Assembly: GCA_045631205.1 (NCBI GenBank)
Contig: JAZQUI010000031.1
Span: 32,892 to 96,891, forward strand
Source: HGM04593 sp045631205
Lineage (GTDB): Bacteria; Bacteroidota; Bacteroidia; Bacteroidales; Bacteroidaceae
Length of the DNA: 64,000 nt
Reading direction: 5' to 3'
The notes beneath the pieces are model-generated. The model worked only from the letters and a program-made list of their open reading frames with translations. It was not told the DNA's origin and made no database searches. Below are positions 1 through 8,502 of this stretch, piece by piece (position 1 is the first letter of the stretch; every line of letters begins with the position of its first letter). Made by a program: the position numbers and the translations under genes.

Positions 1-342
1 CGCCGTCTTTCGGCACCAGAAAAACTAACCTGGAAAAGCTTTAAGCAGGGTATGCTTGTATGCCATCAGGCCTTTTTCGTGCGTCGTGACGTGGCTCCGT
101 TCTACGACTTGAAGTACCGCTTTTCGTCCGATGTCGATTGGTGTATAAGGGTTATGAAAAAATCGTCAAAACTCGTTAATACACATACTATCATAGTGAA
201 TTATTTGCAAAATGGTTTATCTTTGCAAAACCACCGCAGGTCGCTCATCGAGCGTTTTTCCATAATGAGCAAGCACTACGGTCTTTTCACAACCTTGTGC
301 AGCCATTTGTGGTTTGCTGTGCGTGCCGTTATAAAACGATAG
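1..342 (+). CDS. Glycosyltransferase family 2, C-terminal part (5' end outside window)
   Basis: The reading frame is open from base 1, so only about the last 113 residues are present. They include a motif with 'DVDWCIRV', the kind of Asp-rich acceptor-side motif seen near the end of the GT-A fold of family 2 glycosyltransferases, followed by a basic, partly hydrophobic tail. Family 2 enzymes transfer a sugar from a nucleotide donor to a lipid, wall or capsule acceptor at the inner membrane. The substrate cannot be told without the N-terminal half. The aminopeptidase gene follows after 18 bases, which suggests co-transcription. Family assignment is likely; specificity is unknown. Confidence 0.65.
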   Translation, partial: RRLSAPEKLTWKSFKQGMLVCHQAFFVRRDVAPFYDLKYRFSSDVDWCIRVMKKSSKLVNTHTIIVNYLQNGLSLQNHRRSLIERFSIMSKHYGLFTTLCSHLWFAVRAVIKR

Positions 343-360
343 AATTAAAAACTTATAACT

Positions 361-1752
361 ATGTTCCAGAAAGAGACTTACATCGCCCGTCGTGCCGCCC
401 TGAAACAGAAAGTGGGCAGCGGCCTTTTGCTTTTCCTCGGCAACACCGAGGTTGGTGTAAACTATGCCGACAATGCATATCATTTTCGCCAGGACTCAAC
501 CTTCCTTTACTATTTTGCTTCCGATTATTCAGGGCTTGCAGCCGTGATAGATATCGATGAGGATAAAGAGATAATCTTTGGTGACGAACTTACCATTGAC
601 GATATTGTGTGGACAGGCGTGCAGCCTACCATAAAGGAGAAGAGTGAGAGAGTGGGAATAACACTTACTATGCCTATGAGCTCTCTTGCGTCGTATGTAA
701 AGGCTGCGCAGAGCAAGGGGCAGAAGGTACATTTTCTCCCGCCTTATCGTGGCGACCACAAGGTGTGGTTGCAGGAACTTCTCGGCATAAATCCCGCAGA
801 GCAGCAAACTGCGGCATCCATGGATTTTGTAAAGGCTGTAATAGCTCAGCGTAACTACAAGACTGCCGAGGAGATTGAGCAGATAGAGGAGGCTGTGAAC
901 GTTTCGGTCGATATGCACTGTGCTGCAATGCGTGCCGTGCGTCCGGGAACCACAGAGGCCGAAATTGTTTCGGTTGTTCAGGCCGAGGCTGCAAAGCACA
1001 ACTTCAACCTCTCTTTCCCTATAATTGCCACCATAAATGGTCAGACACTTCACAACCACGCCTATGGTACCGAGCCTCTTAAAGATGGACAGATGTTCCT
1101 GCTTGACTCGGGTTGTGAGAATGCCATGCACTATGCCGGTGACCTCACAACCACTATGCCTGTTGGCAAACAGTTTACCGAGCAACAGCGCACGGTGTGC
1201 AACATTTTGCGTCGCGCACACGTTGCGGCGACCGATATGCTTGCGCCCGGAGTGGAGTATCGCGCAGTGCACCAGACCGTGCTTACCGAAATTGCAAAGG
1301 GTATGGTGGAACTTGGTCTTATGAAGGGTGACCCTGCAGAAGCAGCCCGTGTTGGTGCTGCCTGTATGTTCCTTCCTCACGGCCTTGGTCACATGATGGG
1401 ACTCGATGTACACGATATGGAGAACTTTGGCGAGCTTTATGTAGGTTATGAGGAGGGCCGTTCAAAGAGCACACTTTTCGGCTGGAAATCGTTGCGCCTT
1501 GCAAAGGCACTTGAACCCGGCTATGTATTTACCGTTGAGCCCGGAATCTATTTTATCCCCGACCTCATAGACAAGTGGCGTGCCGAAAAGCAGTTTACCG
1601 ATTTCATCTGTTACGACAAACTCGATGCTTGGCGTAATTTCGGCGGCATACGTAACGAGGAAGATTACCTTGTGTTCGACGGCGGTGCCCGTCGTTTGGG
1701 TAAATACAAGCCTATGGCTCCCGAGGAGATTGAGGCTGAGCATAACAAATGA
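361..1752 (+). CDS. pepP: Xaa-Pro aminopeptidase (M24B family)
   Basis: This 463-residue protein matches the size and two-domain plan of aminopeptidase P: an N-terminal creatinase-like domain (about 1-170) and a C-terminal pita-bread metallopeptidase domain. Expected metal ligands are visible: 'LLDSGCE' then 'YAGDLTTTMPVG' (two Asp), 'LPHGLGHMMGLDVHD' (His), 'FTVEPGIY' (Glu) and 'GGIRNEEDYLV' (Glu). The enzyme removes an N-terminal residue that precedes proline, using two Mn or Zn ions, in the cytoplasm. It lacks a signal peptide. The next gene starts six bases after its stop, so they are probably one transcript although functionally unrelated. Confidence 0.93.
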   Translation: MFQKETYIARRAALKQKVGSGLLLFLGNTEVGVNYADNAYHFRQDSTFLYYFASDYSGLAAVIDIDEDKEIIFGDELTIDDIVWTGVQPTIKEKSERVGITLTMPMSSLASYVKAAQSKGQKVHFLPPYRGDHKVWLQELLGINPAEQQTAASMDFVKAVIAQRNYKTAEEIEQIEEAVNVSVDMHCAAMRAVRPGTTEAEIVSVVQAEAAKHNFNLSFPIIATINGQTLHNHAYGTEPLKDGQMFLLDSGCENAMHYAGDLTTTMPVGKQFTEQQRTVCNILRRAHVAATDMLAPGVEYRAVHQTVLTEIAKGMVELGLMKGDPAEAARVGAACMFLPHGLGHMMGLDVHDMENFGELYVGYEEGRSKSTLFGWKSLRLAKALEPGYVFTVEPGIYFIPDLIDKWRAEKQFTDFICYDKLDAWRNFGGIRNEEDYLVFDGGARRLGKYKPMAPEEIEAEHNK

Positions 1753-1758
1753 TGCGAG

Positions 1759-3285
1759 ATGAAGATTTCACGATTTATACCAAAAATATCTTATTCAACA
1801 GGGCTGGCTTTGCTTGCCCTGTTGGTGTTTGTATATATCTTCGACCGTAAGATTGATATAAACGGCGATAACTGCTACTACTATATTTTTGCCTCATCGC
1901 TTGCGTCGGGCAACGGTTATACCGATATGCTTGGGAATGCCACGGCGCACTTTCCGCCGGGCTATCCGTTGCTTATGGCTCTTGTGCGCCTGTTTACCGG
2001 CAGTGTGGTGGCGCAAAAGGTTTTAAACCTGTTGTTCCTTTTCGGTGCAGTGCTTATGCTGTTCTACACTCTTGTTGCCGAGGGTGTTAAAAAATCGTTG
2101 GCCTTTATTGTGGGAGCGGCTGTGCTTGTGACACCGCACATCCTGGAGTTTTCAAGAATGATGATGAGCGAGCCTTCGTGCATATTCTTCATAATGCTTT
2201 CGTTGTGGGCTTTTGTGCATCTTACCACCGATAATAAAATAGAGTGGCGGTCGCCCTGGCTCTACATATTCCTGTTTGCAACGGTTTATACCTTTTTTAT
2301 ACGCACACAGGCGATGGTCTTTGTGGGTGCTTTTGTGATGGCATTGTTGCTGGCGCGTCGTTTCAGAATGGCTCTTCTGTTGTCGGGTGCTTTTGTGGCG
2401 GGTTATGCGCCGTGGGCTTTGCGTAGTGCTCTTCTAGGGCTTGAACAGTCGCGTTATATACATCAGCTCGATTTTACAAAAGTCTTTGCAACTTTAAAGA
2501 TGCTTGTGGTGCAGGTAATGCCCGAGAGTGTGCTTCCTCTTTTCAGGGTGCATTATGGTGCAGAACCCTCTCTCTTGCTCTACTTTATTGCATTCTCCCT
2601 TTTGGCTCTCACTTTTTTTGGCTTTTACAGGCTCAAGAGATTGCGTTTCGTGTTGCCGTTGTTTCTTGTTGGCAACATTGCACTTGTCTCCATAATGGAC
2701 ACTCCCAGCTATTATCGCTATATGATAATTGTGTTGCCGGTTGTTACGGCAGGCCTTTTTGCCGGGGTGTGGGGCTTGTGCGATATTCTGTGTCGTCGCA
2801 TATTGAAAAGAGCCTTTTCACCGTGGTTTTTACTTTTGCTTTTTGTACCTATGTTCTTCTATTGCAAGGACACAAGCAAACATACTGTCTGGGGTCTTCA
2901 TCGAGAGGCGCGTACCGGCTATCCTATTACTGTAAGAGCCTTTTTTGCTATGGGTGCCGAAGCTGCCACCCGTGGTGATTCCTGTATAGTTGCTTCGCGC
3001 AAGCCCGAACTTCTTTATGTACACAAGGGTGTGCGTGGCGTGCGTCTCAAAGAGAGTTATACAAATGTGCAGATAGTGCGCGACCTTCTTGCCGATAATG
3101 TGGATTTTATCATTCTCGAAAATATGGGCTTCCGTTATACGCGTGAGGTCTTGTATCCCTGTTTCAAGGAACACCCTGCATTTTTCGAGCCGTTGACCTA
3201 TACTTCCACTCCTGTCAATGTACTATTTAAATTCCATAAAGAGCGCGCCCGTGTGTGGGTTGAAGGCTTTGGCGACGAGGAGTGA
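1759..3285 (+). CDS. Multi-pass membrane glycosyltransferase-like protein (GT-C / PMT-ArnT type)
   Basis: This 508-residue protein has about ten hydrophobic segments and a soluble C-terminal tail of about 110 residues. Its first periplasmic loop carries 'DINGDNCYYYIFASSL' followed by 'HFPPGYPLLMALV', the layout of GT-C fold transferases (PMT/ArnT-like), where an acidic residue in loop 1 is catalytic and a PPGYP-type motif follows. Such enzymes move a sugar from a polyprenyl-phosphate donor to a lipid or protein on the outer face of the inner membrane. The acceptor is unknown. Downstream lies a clear hairpin terminator, so this is the last gene of its operon. Confidence 0.6.
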   Translation: MKISRFIPKISYSTGLALLALLVFVYIFDRKIDINGDNCYYYIFASSLASGNGYTDMLGNATAHFPPGYPLLMALVRLFTGSVVAQKVLNLLFLFGAVLMLFYTLVAEGVKKSLAFIVGAAVLVTPHILEFSRMMMSEPSCIFFIMLSLWAFVHLTTDNKIEWRSPWLYIFLFATVYTFFIRTQAMVFVGAFVMALLLARRFRMALLLSGAFVAGYAPWALRSALLGLEQSRYIHQLDFTKVFATLKMLVVQVMPESVLPLFRVHYGAEPSLLLYFIAFSLLALTFFGFYRLKRLRFVLPLFLVGNIALVSIMDTPSYYRYMIIVLPVVTAGLFAGVWGLCDILCRRILKRAFSPWFLLLLFVPMFFYCKDTSKHTVWGLHREARTGYPITVRAFFAMGAEAATRGDSCIVASRKPELLYVHKGVRGVRLKESYTNVQIVRDLLADNVDFIILENMGFRYTREVLYPCFKEHPAFFEPLTYTSTPVNVLFKFHKERARVWVEGFGDEE

Positions 3286-3323
3286 CAGATAAAGAAAACA
3301 GCATCAATCGATGTGTGGAAAGC

Positions 3324-3360
3324 GGGTTGTGCATATCAATGCATTGCCCCTTTTCTTTTT
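3324..3360 (+). terminator. Rho-independent terminator after the GT-C gene
   Basis: GGGTTGTGCAT pairs with ATGCATTGCCC (two G-U pairs, one mismatch) around a short loop and is followed by a T-rich run interrupted by one C. It separates the operon ending at 3285 from the riboswitch-controlled nrdD transcript. Confidence 0.65.
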
Positions 3361-3417
3361 TTGTGGAATGTTGAAAAATTGTACTTCTTTTATATATAGA
3401 ATTTGATATAAAATCAC

Positions 3418-3425
3418 TATTTTCG
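3418..3425 (+). promoter_or_regulatory. Candidate -7 box of the nrdDG promoter
   Basis: TATTTTCG is one base off the Bacteroidota -7 consensus TAnnTTTG and sits just upstream of the riboswitch, so transcription would start about where the aptamer begins. No convincing TTG -33 element was found at 19-20 bases upstream, so this is tentative. Confidence 0.35.
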
Positions 3426-3435
3426 CCAAAGAATA

Positions 3436-3640
3436 GGTTGCTTGTCAGAGTATGCCTCTGCACGCATTAAAAGGGAACGGGGTGAGACTCCCCGGCAGTC
3501 CCGCTGCCGTAAACCTCCAACGATATTCTTGCGCTCATCGCCACTGTTTTTCGGGAAGGCTGCAGGAATGAGGAGCCAGCCGGAAGACCTGCCATTCATT
3601 AAAGGCTGTTGCCACTCGTGGGGTAGGGCAATGGTGCGAA
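3436..3640 (+). promoter_or_regulatory. Cobalamin (B12) riboswitch upstream of nrdD
   Basis: The conserved core of the cobalamin aptamer is readable in order: AAAAGGGAAC at 3470-3479, GGTGAGACTCCCCGGCAGTC at 3481-3500, CCCGCTGCCGTAA at 3500-3512, CCACTGT at 3541-3547, GGGAAGGCTGCAGGA at 3553-3567, and the B12 box AGCCGGAAGACCTGCC at 3578-3593. A following TTGCC/GGCAA hairpin (about 3608-3631) could act as expression platform before the nrdD start at 3677. Cobalamin binding to this class normally turns off the downstream gene. The leader therefore predicts that the B12-independent anaerobic reductase is repressed when B12 is plentiful. Aptamer identity is strong; the mode of control is inferred. 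Confidence 0.88.
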
Positions 3641-3676
3641 AATTTGTTTCAAACTTCATCAATATTTCAAAAAGAG

Positions 3677-5884
3677 ATGATTCAAACTGTTTTAAAACGC
3701 GATGGACGCGTTGTAGGCTTTAATGAGGAAAAAATTATTACGGCTATCCGTAAGGCGATGCTTCATACCGAAAAGGGTGAAGATATGTCGCTCATACGCC
3801 AGATTACCGACCACATTTCCTTTCGTGGTGATTCACAGATGACTGTTGAGGCCATCCAGGATATGGTTGAAATGGAACTTATGAAGAGTAGCCGCAAGGA
3901 TGTTGCCAAAAAATATATTGCCTACCGCAACCAGCGTCACATAGCACGCAAGGCGAAAACCCGCGATATGTTCCAGGAGATTATAAATATAAAATCGAAC
4001 GACATAACTCGCGAGAATGCCAATATGAATGCCGACACACCTGCCGGTATGATGATGAAGTTCTCAAGCGAAACTACAAAACCTTTCGTCGATGACTTCC
4101 TCTTGGGCGACGAGGTGTTGGAGGCTGTGCGCAATAGTTACATACACATTCACGACAAGGATTACTATCCCACAAAGAGCCTCACCTGCTGCCAGCACCC
4201 TCTCGACCATATTCTGCACAATGGCTTTTGTGTAGGCCACGGCGAGTCGCGTCCCGCAAAACGTATTGAAACTGCGAGCGTGCTTGCCTGCATATCTATG
4301 GAGACTGCGCAGAACGAGATGCACGGAGGCCAGGCGATACCTGCTTTCGACTTCTATATGGCACCCTATGTGCGCAACACCTTTATTGAGGAGTTGAAAT
4401 CGCTCGAGGGGCTTATGATGGTAAGTTACGAACATCTATATAATAAGGAGGTAGAGGACTACATTGAGGCACCCCTTGATTTTCTCTCAGGTGACGAGCG
4501 CATCGTCCAGCACGCGATGAACAAGACTGTGAAACGTGTGCATCAGGCAATGGAGGCATTTATCCACAATATGAACACTATACACTCTCGCGGTGGAAAC
4601 CAGGTGGTCTTCAGCTCCATAAACTATGGTACCGATACATCGGCCGAAGGCCGTTGCGTTATACGCGAGTTGCTCAACAGTACTTATCGTGGCGTTGGTA
4701 ACGGTGAGACTGCAATCTTCCCCATTCAGATATGGAAAAAGAAACGTGGTGTGAGTTATTTGCCCACCGACAGAAACTACGACCTCTATGAACTTGCATG
4801 CAAGGTTTCGGCACGTCGTTTCTTTCCCAACTTCTTGAACCTTGATGCCACCTTCAACCAGAACGATGAGTGGCGTGCCGACGATCCTAAACGCTACATT
4901 CACGAGGTTGCTACAATGGGTTGCCGTACCCGTGTGTTCGAGAACCGCTTTGGTCCCAAAACTTCTGTTGGCCGCGGTAACCTTTCATTCACCACTGTGA
5001 ACATTGTGCGTATTGCCATAGAGTGCATGGAGATTGAAAACAAAGAACAACGTATTGCGCAGTTCTTTGCAAAACTCGACGGAGTGCTTGAAATTGCAGC
5101 CCGCCAGTTGCACGAGCGTATGGAATTCCAACGCACTGCATTCGCCAAACAGTTCCCATTGCTTATGTCGGCTCTGTGGGTTGGTTGCGATAAGCTTAAG
5201 CCTACTGACACGATAGCCTCTGTTATAAACCAGGGTACTTTGGGTATTGGTTTTATTGGTCTTGCCGAGTGTCTTGTGGCTCTTATTGGCAAGCATCACG
5301 GTGAGAGCGACGAGGCTCAGGAGCTTGGTGTGAAGATAGTAACATATATGCGCGACAGAGCAAACGATTTCTCGGAGCGTTATCAGCATAATTACAGTGT
5401 TCTTGCAACACCTGCCGAGGGACTTTCGGGCAAGTTTACCCGTGCCGACCGCAAAGAGTTTGGTACAATCGAGGGTATTACCGACCGCGATTACTACACC
5501 AACAGTAACCACGTTCCTGTATATTACAAGTGTAGCGCACGCCACAAAGCCGAAGTTGAGGCTCCTTATCATGCTCTCACAGGCGGTGGTCACATATTCT
5601 ATGTGGAAATTGACGGTGATGCAACCCATAACCCCGAAGCCATAAAGCGCGTGGTTGATATGATGGATAAGTATAATCTTGGTTATGGCTCTGTGAACCA
5701 CAACCGCAACCGTTGTCTTGACTGCGGTTACGAAAATTCGGAGAAAGAGCTCAAAGCTTGTCCTAAATGCGGTAGCACCCGCCTTGACAAGTTGCAGCGA
5801 ATAACCGGTTATCTCGTGGGTACAACCGACCGTTGGAACAGTGCAAAACTCGCAGAGCTAAACGACCGCGTGGTGCACGAATAA
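3677..5884 (+). CDS. nrdD: Anaerobic ribonucleoside-triphosphate reductase (class III)
   Basis: The enzyme reduces ribonucleoside triphosphates to deoxy forms by glycyl-radical chemistry without oxygen. The 735-residue product has an N-terminal ATP-cone ('VLKRDGRVVGFNEEKI'), the catalytic barrel, a C-terminal zinc ribbon (CLDCG and CPKCG), and the glycyl-radical motif in 'RITGYLVG' (Gly about 711). I chose ATG 3677, giving MIQTVLKRDG, because ATP-cones begin this way; a TTG at 3644 would add 11 unconserved residues and cut into the leader. nrdG, its activase, follows after five bases. A cobalamin riboswitch precedes it, suggesting that a B12-dependent class II reductase may exist elsewhere in the genome. 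Confidence 0.96.
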   Translation: MIQTVLKRDGRVVGFNEEKIITAIRKAMLHTEKGEDMSLIRQITDHISFRGDSQMTVEAIQDMVEMELMKSSRKDVAKKYIAYRNQRHIARKAKTRDMFQEIINIKSNDITRENANMNADTPAGMMMKFSSETTKPFVDDFLLGDEVLEAVRNSYIHIHDKDYYPTKSLTCCQHPLDHILHNGFCVGHGESRPAKRIETASVLACISMETAQNEMHGGQAIPAFDFYMAPYVRNTFIEELKSLEGLMMVSYEHLYNKEVEDYIEAPLDFLSGDERIVQHAMNKTVKRVHQAMEAFIHNMNTIHSRGGNQVVFSSINYGTDTSAEGRCVIRELLNSTYRGVGNGETAIFPIQIWKKKRGVSYLPTDRNYDLYELACKVSARRFFPNFLNLDATFNQNDEWRADDPKRYIHEVATMGCRTRVFENRFGPKTSVGRGNLSFTTVNIVRIAIECMEIENKEQRIAQFFAKLDGVLEIAARQLHERMEFQRTAFAKQFPLLMSALWVGCDKLKPTDTIASVINQGTLGIGFIGLAECLVALIGKHHGESDEAQELGVKIVTYMRDRANDFSERYQHNYSVLATPAEGLSGKFTRADRKEFGTIEGITDRDYYTNSNHVPVYYKCSARHKAEVEAPYHALTGGGHIFYVEIDGDATHNPEAIKRVVDMMDKYNLGYGSVNHNRNRCLDCGYENSEKELKACPKCGSTRLDKLQRITGYLVGTTDRWNSAKLAELNDRVVHE

Positions 5885-5889
5885 ATACA

Positions 5890-6381
5890 ATGCTTTACAT
5901 TCTCGACATACTCGAAGATACAACTGTAGATGGACCGGGGTTTCGTACCTCGGTCTATTGTGCAGGTTGTCCCAACCGTTGTCCGGGATGCCACAATCCG
6001 CAGTCGTGGGATATGGGTAACGGCCGTCCGATGGAGACGGCTGATATTTTAAAGATTATCCTCGCCGACCCTTTTGCCGATGTTACATTCAGTGGTGGCG
6101 ACCCAATGGCTCAGCCGCAGGGTTTTACCGAACTTGCAATGGCAATAAAAGAGAACAGCGACAAAAATATATGGTGTTTCACCGGCTTTCTATTCGAGGA
6201 TATTTTGAAGAACCCGGCGCAAAAAGAACTTCTGCATCACATTGATGTACTTGTTGATGGCCCATTTGTACAGGCATTGAAGGATGAAAGCCTACGTTTC
6301 CGTGGGAGCAGTAACCAGCGGGTTATAGATGTCCCGGCCTCGCTCATTGCCGGAACTCCGGTTCTTGTCGCAGGAATGTAA
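5890..6381 (+). CDS. nrdG: Anaerobic ribonucleotide reductase-activating protein (radical SAM)
   Basis: NrdG uses a [4Fe-4S] cluster and S-adenosylmethionine to generate the glycyl radical on NrdD. The 163-residue protein carries the radical-SAM cysteine cluster in 'YCAGCPNRCPGCHNPQSW' (residues about 24-40) and the glycine-rich 'TFSGGDPMAQP' SAM-binding motif. ATG 5890 is preferred over a further upstream start because that longer frame would overlap the nrdD 3' end and add basic residues not found in NrdG proteins. It lies five bases after nrdD under the same riboswitch and is followed by a strong terminator. Confidence 0.96.
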   Translation: MLYILDILEDTTVDGPGFRTSVYCAGCPNRCPGCHNPQSWDMGNGRPMETADILKIILADPFADVTFSGGDPMAQPQGFTELAMAIKENSDKNIWCFTGFLFEDILKNPAQKELLHHIDVLVDGPFVQALKDESLRFRGSSNQRVIDVPASLIAGTPVLVAGM

Positions 6382-6391
6382 AATTTACCGT

Positions 6392-7363
6392 TTAAGACGG
6401 GTTGTCGTTTTTTCGGCAGCCCGTCTTTTTGTATATATATGCTGTGAGCAGGTATAATACCACTCCGCTGGTGACACCGGCAATACCATCGATGAGATAG
6501 TGGGCTTTTATATAAACCGTGGCACAACAAAGCAGAATGTAAAATGGTGCAAGTGTTAGTGCAAGCCCGCGTTTGGCACGGAATGCAAGCAACATTATTA
6601 TGGTGGAGATACCAATATGAGAACTTGGGAATGCTGCCGTTGGGCGCTCGCCCGACGCTTGTGCTGCATTTACAAGGTTTGTGAAAAGTCCGCTTTTTCC
6701 GGCTTGGGGTATGGCTATTTCGGGGTTCAGGTCGAACCAATTACCTATCTCGGGGTAAATGCCGGCAGCAGCGTTGGCATCGCCTATGACGGGAAAATAG
6801 AACTGCGGCCCGGCAACAGGTATAAATATGTAGATAAAATAGTAAATAAAGAAGGCTGCCATAATGATGAATGTGCAGCGCTCGTTCTCCTCTTCCTTTT
6901 TAAAGAAATACCACAAGGTTATTGTTACAATCATCGGGTAGTAGGCCCAGTATCCCATATTGAATGCTTCGCGCCATAGTGTGTGGTTACATGCCTGGTC
7001 GAACAGTTGTGCCGGCTGGCACGCGAAAAGCGTATATTCGGCGGTAGCGAAAAGGTGGTCGAGGTTCGGGAAAATACGGTTGAATTCAAAAGTGTCGGGG
7101 TACCAATAGCTCAGCAGAGCCATTTGTCCCAAAAGGCGCAGAAAACGGGTTGCACGCGAGGGGTAAAGGGTGTATAAGTATATTACAGCAAATGTCCCAA
7201 AGGCTATGAGGAAACGCCCCATTAGCATCTCTTGCGGGTTGTGCAGGCGTGGATAGAATATTATTATGAGCAGTGTGGTGAGCAGGTTGTAGAGCAGGTT
7301 GAGCTTCTCCACTGCGAGGAATGTTCTTTCCTCTTTTTTGCGTTTAAAAAAGTTTATAGCCAT
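6392..7363 (-). CDS. PAP2-superfamily membrane phosphatase/phosphotransferase
   Basis: This 323-residue protein has about six membrane segments. It shows the later PAP2 signature motifs: 'FPSSHIGIS' (catalytic-loop His) and 'KAHYLIDGIAG' (second His and Asp). These enzymes remove or transfer phospho-head groups from lipids such as phosphatidate, undecaprenyl diphosphate or inositol phosphoceramide. The wide spacing and the long N-terminal membrane half resemble the PAP2 relatives that act in sphingolipid or inositol-lipid head-group transfer, but this cannot be settled by eye. Its start overlaps the end of the epimerase gene by ten bases, so the two are translated from one message. Confidence 0.75.
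   Translation of the reverse strand: MAINFFKRKKEERTFLAVEKLNLLYNLLTTLLIIIFYPRLHNPQEMLMGRFLIAFGTFAVIYLYTLYPSRATRFLRLLGQMALLSYWYPDTFEFNRIFPNLDHLFATAEYTLFACQPAQLFDQACNHTLWREAFNMGYWAYYPMIVTITLWYFFKKEEENERCTFIIMAAFFIYYFIYIFIPVAGPQFYFPVIGDANAAAGIYPEIGNWFDLNPEIAIPQAGKSGLFTNLVNAAQASGERPTAAFPSSHIGISTIIMLLAFRAKRGLALTLAPFYILLCCATVYIKAHYLIDGIAGVTSGVVLYLLTAYIYKKTGCRKNDNPS
6394..6430. terminator. Strong hairpin terminator after nrdG, inside the PAP2 3' end
   Basis: AAGACGGGTTGTCG and CGGCAGCCCGTCTT pair over 14 bases (two G-U pairs) around a T6 loop, followed by T5 on the plus strand. The left arm begins within the stop codon of the convergent PAP2 gene, so the hairpin also encodes the last ten or so residues of that protein. 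Confidence 0.85.
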
Positions 7364-8367
7364 TGTTCTTGTTTGTACCAGTTGATTGTCTCTTTTGTGC
7401 CTTTCTCAAGTGTGTAGTCGGCTGTGAAGCCAAGCTCTTTTTCTATTGGTGTTGTGTCGCAGAGCCAGTTGCGTTGTTTCATTATGTTGTACTTGTCGCT
7501 GTTGAGTGTTGCCGGCTTGCGGGTGATGCGTGCGATACTTTCTGTTATCAGCGATATAGCTTTAAGCACCCACAGAGGTGCTGTAATGTGTAATACCCAT
7601 TTTATCCCGAGGCTCTCCTGTATGTAGTCGCTGAAACTGCGGCTGCTGTAACCGCGTGGCTCGCTCACAAAATAACTGCGGTTTGTTACACTCTTTTCTA
7701 TTGCAAGATAGACTGCCTTTACAAGGTCCTTTACATATATAAAGGTTATCGTCTGTTTCTTGTAACCAACGGCAAAGTCGATATGGTTTTTTATGCTCAC
7801 TGCCATTTGAAAGTAGTCGCGTTCGCGCGGGCCATATACTCCGGTGGGGCGCAGTGTTATATAGGGTACTCCGCACTTTTTTATGTAGGCTTCGGCAAGT
7901 AGTTTGCTGTGCCCGTATGCGGTGTTGGGCGCCGCAGTGTCGCTATCCTTAATGGGGGTGTGTGGTTCATCTTCCCTTGCCGGGCCAAAGATTGAAAGCG
8001 AGCTAAGGTATATTATTTTTTCGGGTGTTGCATCGGCGGCTTTCAGAGCCTCTACAAGGTTGTGTGTGCCCTCGAAGTTTGTGCGTAAAAAATCCTTTTT
8101 ATCGAGACATTTTGTTGCGCCGGCAGCGTGTACGACATAGTCCCACGCTCCGTGTTTGCCGGCAAAGGCGGCTATTTGTGTGGTGAGGGCATCCCTGTCG
8201 CCTAGGTTCAGCTCTATGAGGTTTATGCGCTTGTCCTGCAGGAATTGCAGGTTGCTGCTGTGGCGTATGCCGGCCCACACTTCATATCCTCGTTCGAGCC
8301 CTTGCTCCACAATGAAACTGCCTATGAAGCCGCTTGCTCCCGTTACAAGAATTTTCTTTGCTGACAT
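7354..8367 (-). CDS. NAD-dependent epimerase/dehydratase (extended SDR)
   Basis: The 337-residue protein begins MSAKKILVTGASGFIGSF, a Rossmann glycine motif typical of extended short-chain dehydrogenases. It has the catalytic Tyr-Lys pair in 'YGHSKLLAEAYI', preceded by 'YLSSLSIFG' (Ser) and followed by 'LRPTGVYGPRE'. Members interconvert nucleotide sugars or reduce sterol- or terpenoid-like substrates; the substrate here is unknown. I start at 8367 because a longer frame from 8433 would add 22 polar residues before the Rossmann motif. It shares an operon with the PAP2 gene, consistent with a lipid or glycolipid role (inference). Confidence 0.85.
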   Translation of the reverse strand: MSAKKILVTGASGFIGSFIVEQGLERGYEVWAGIRHSSNLQFLQDKRINLIELNLGDRDALTTQIAAFAGKHGAWDYVVHAAGATKCLDKKDFLRTNFEGTHNLVEALKAADATPEKIIYLSSLSIFGPAREDEPHTPIKDSDTAAPNTAYGHSKLLAEAYIKKCGVPYITLRPTGVYGPRERDYFQMAVSIKNHIDFAVGYKKQTITFIYVKDLVKAVYLAIEKSVTNRSYFVSEPRGYSSRSFSDYIQESLGIKWVLHITAPLWVLKAISLITESIARITRKPATLNSDKYNIMKQRNWLCDTTPIEKELGFTADYTLEKGTKETINWYKQEQWL

Positions 8368-8502
8368 ATTGTATTGGTTTTCTGTCTGCGAAGGTACTCT
8401 TTTTTTCTCGTTTGCAGGGTATGTTTTTGGCAAAATAGCAACCCGGTCGCGAGTGGGAGCACTTACTTTTGTATTAACGCTTATGTTTTATGATTTTCAG
8501 TT

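Noticed and set aside
529..1413. Minus-strand open frame of 294 codons opposite pepP
   Set aside because: The plus strand encodes an intact aminopeptidase P; the antisense product has no domain and is rich in His/Cys/Leu as expected for a shadow.
3644..3676. TTG 3644 as nrdD start
   Set aside because: It adds 11 residues not expected before the ATP-cone, lies next to the riboswitch expression platform, and an ATG with A-rich upstream sequence exists at 3677.
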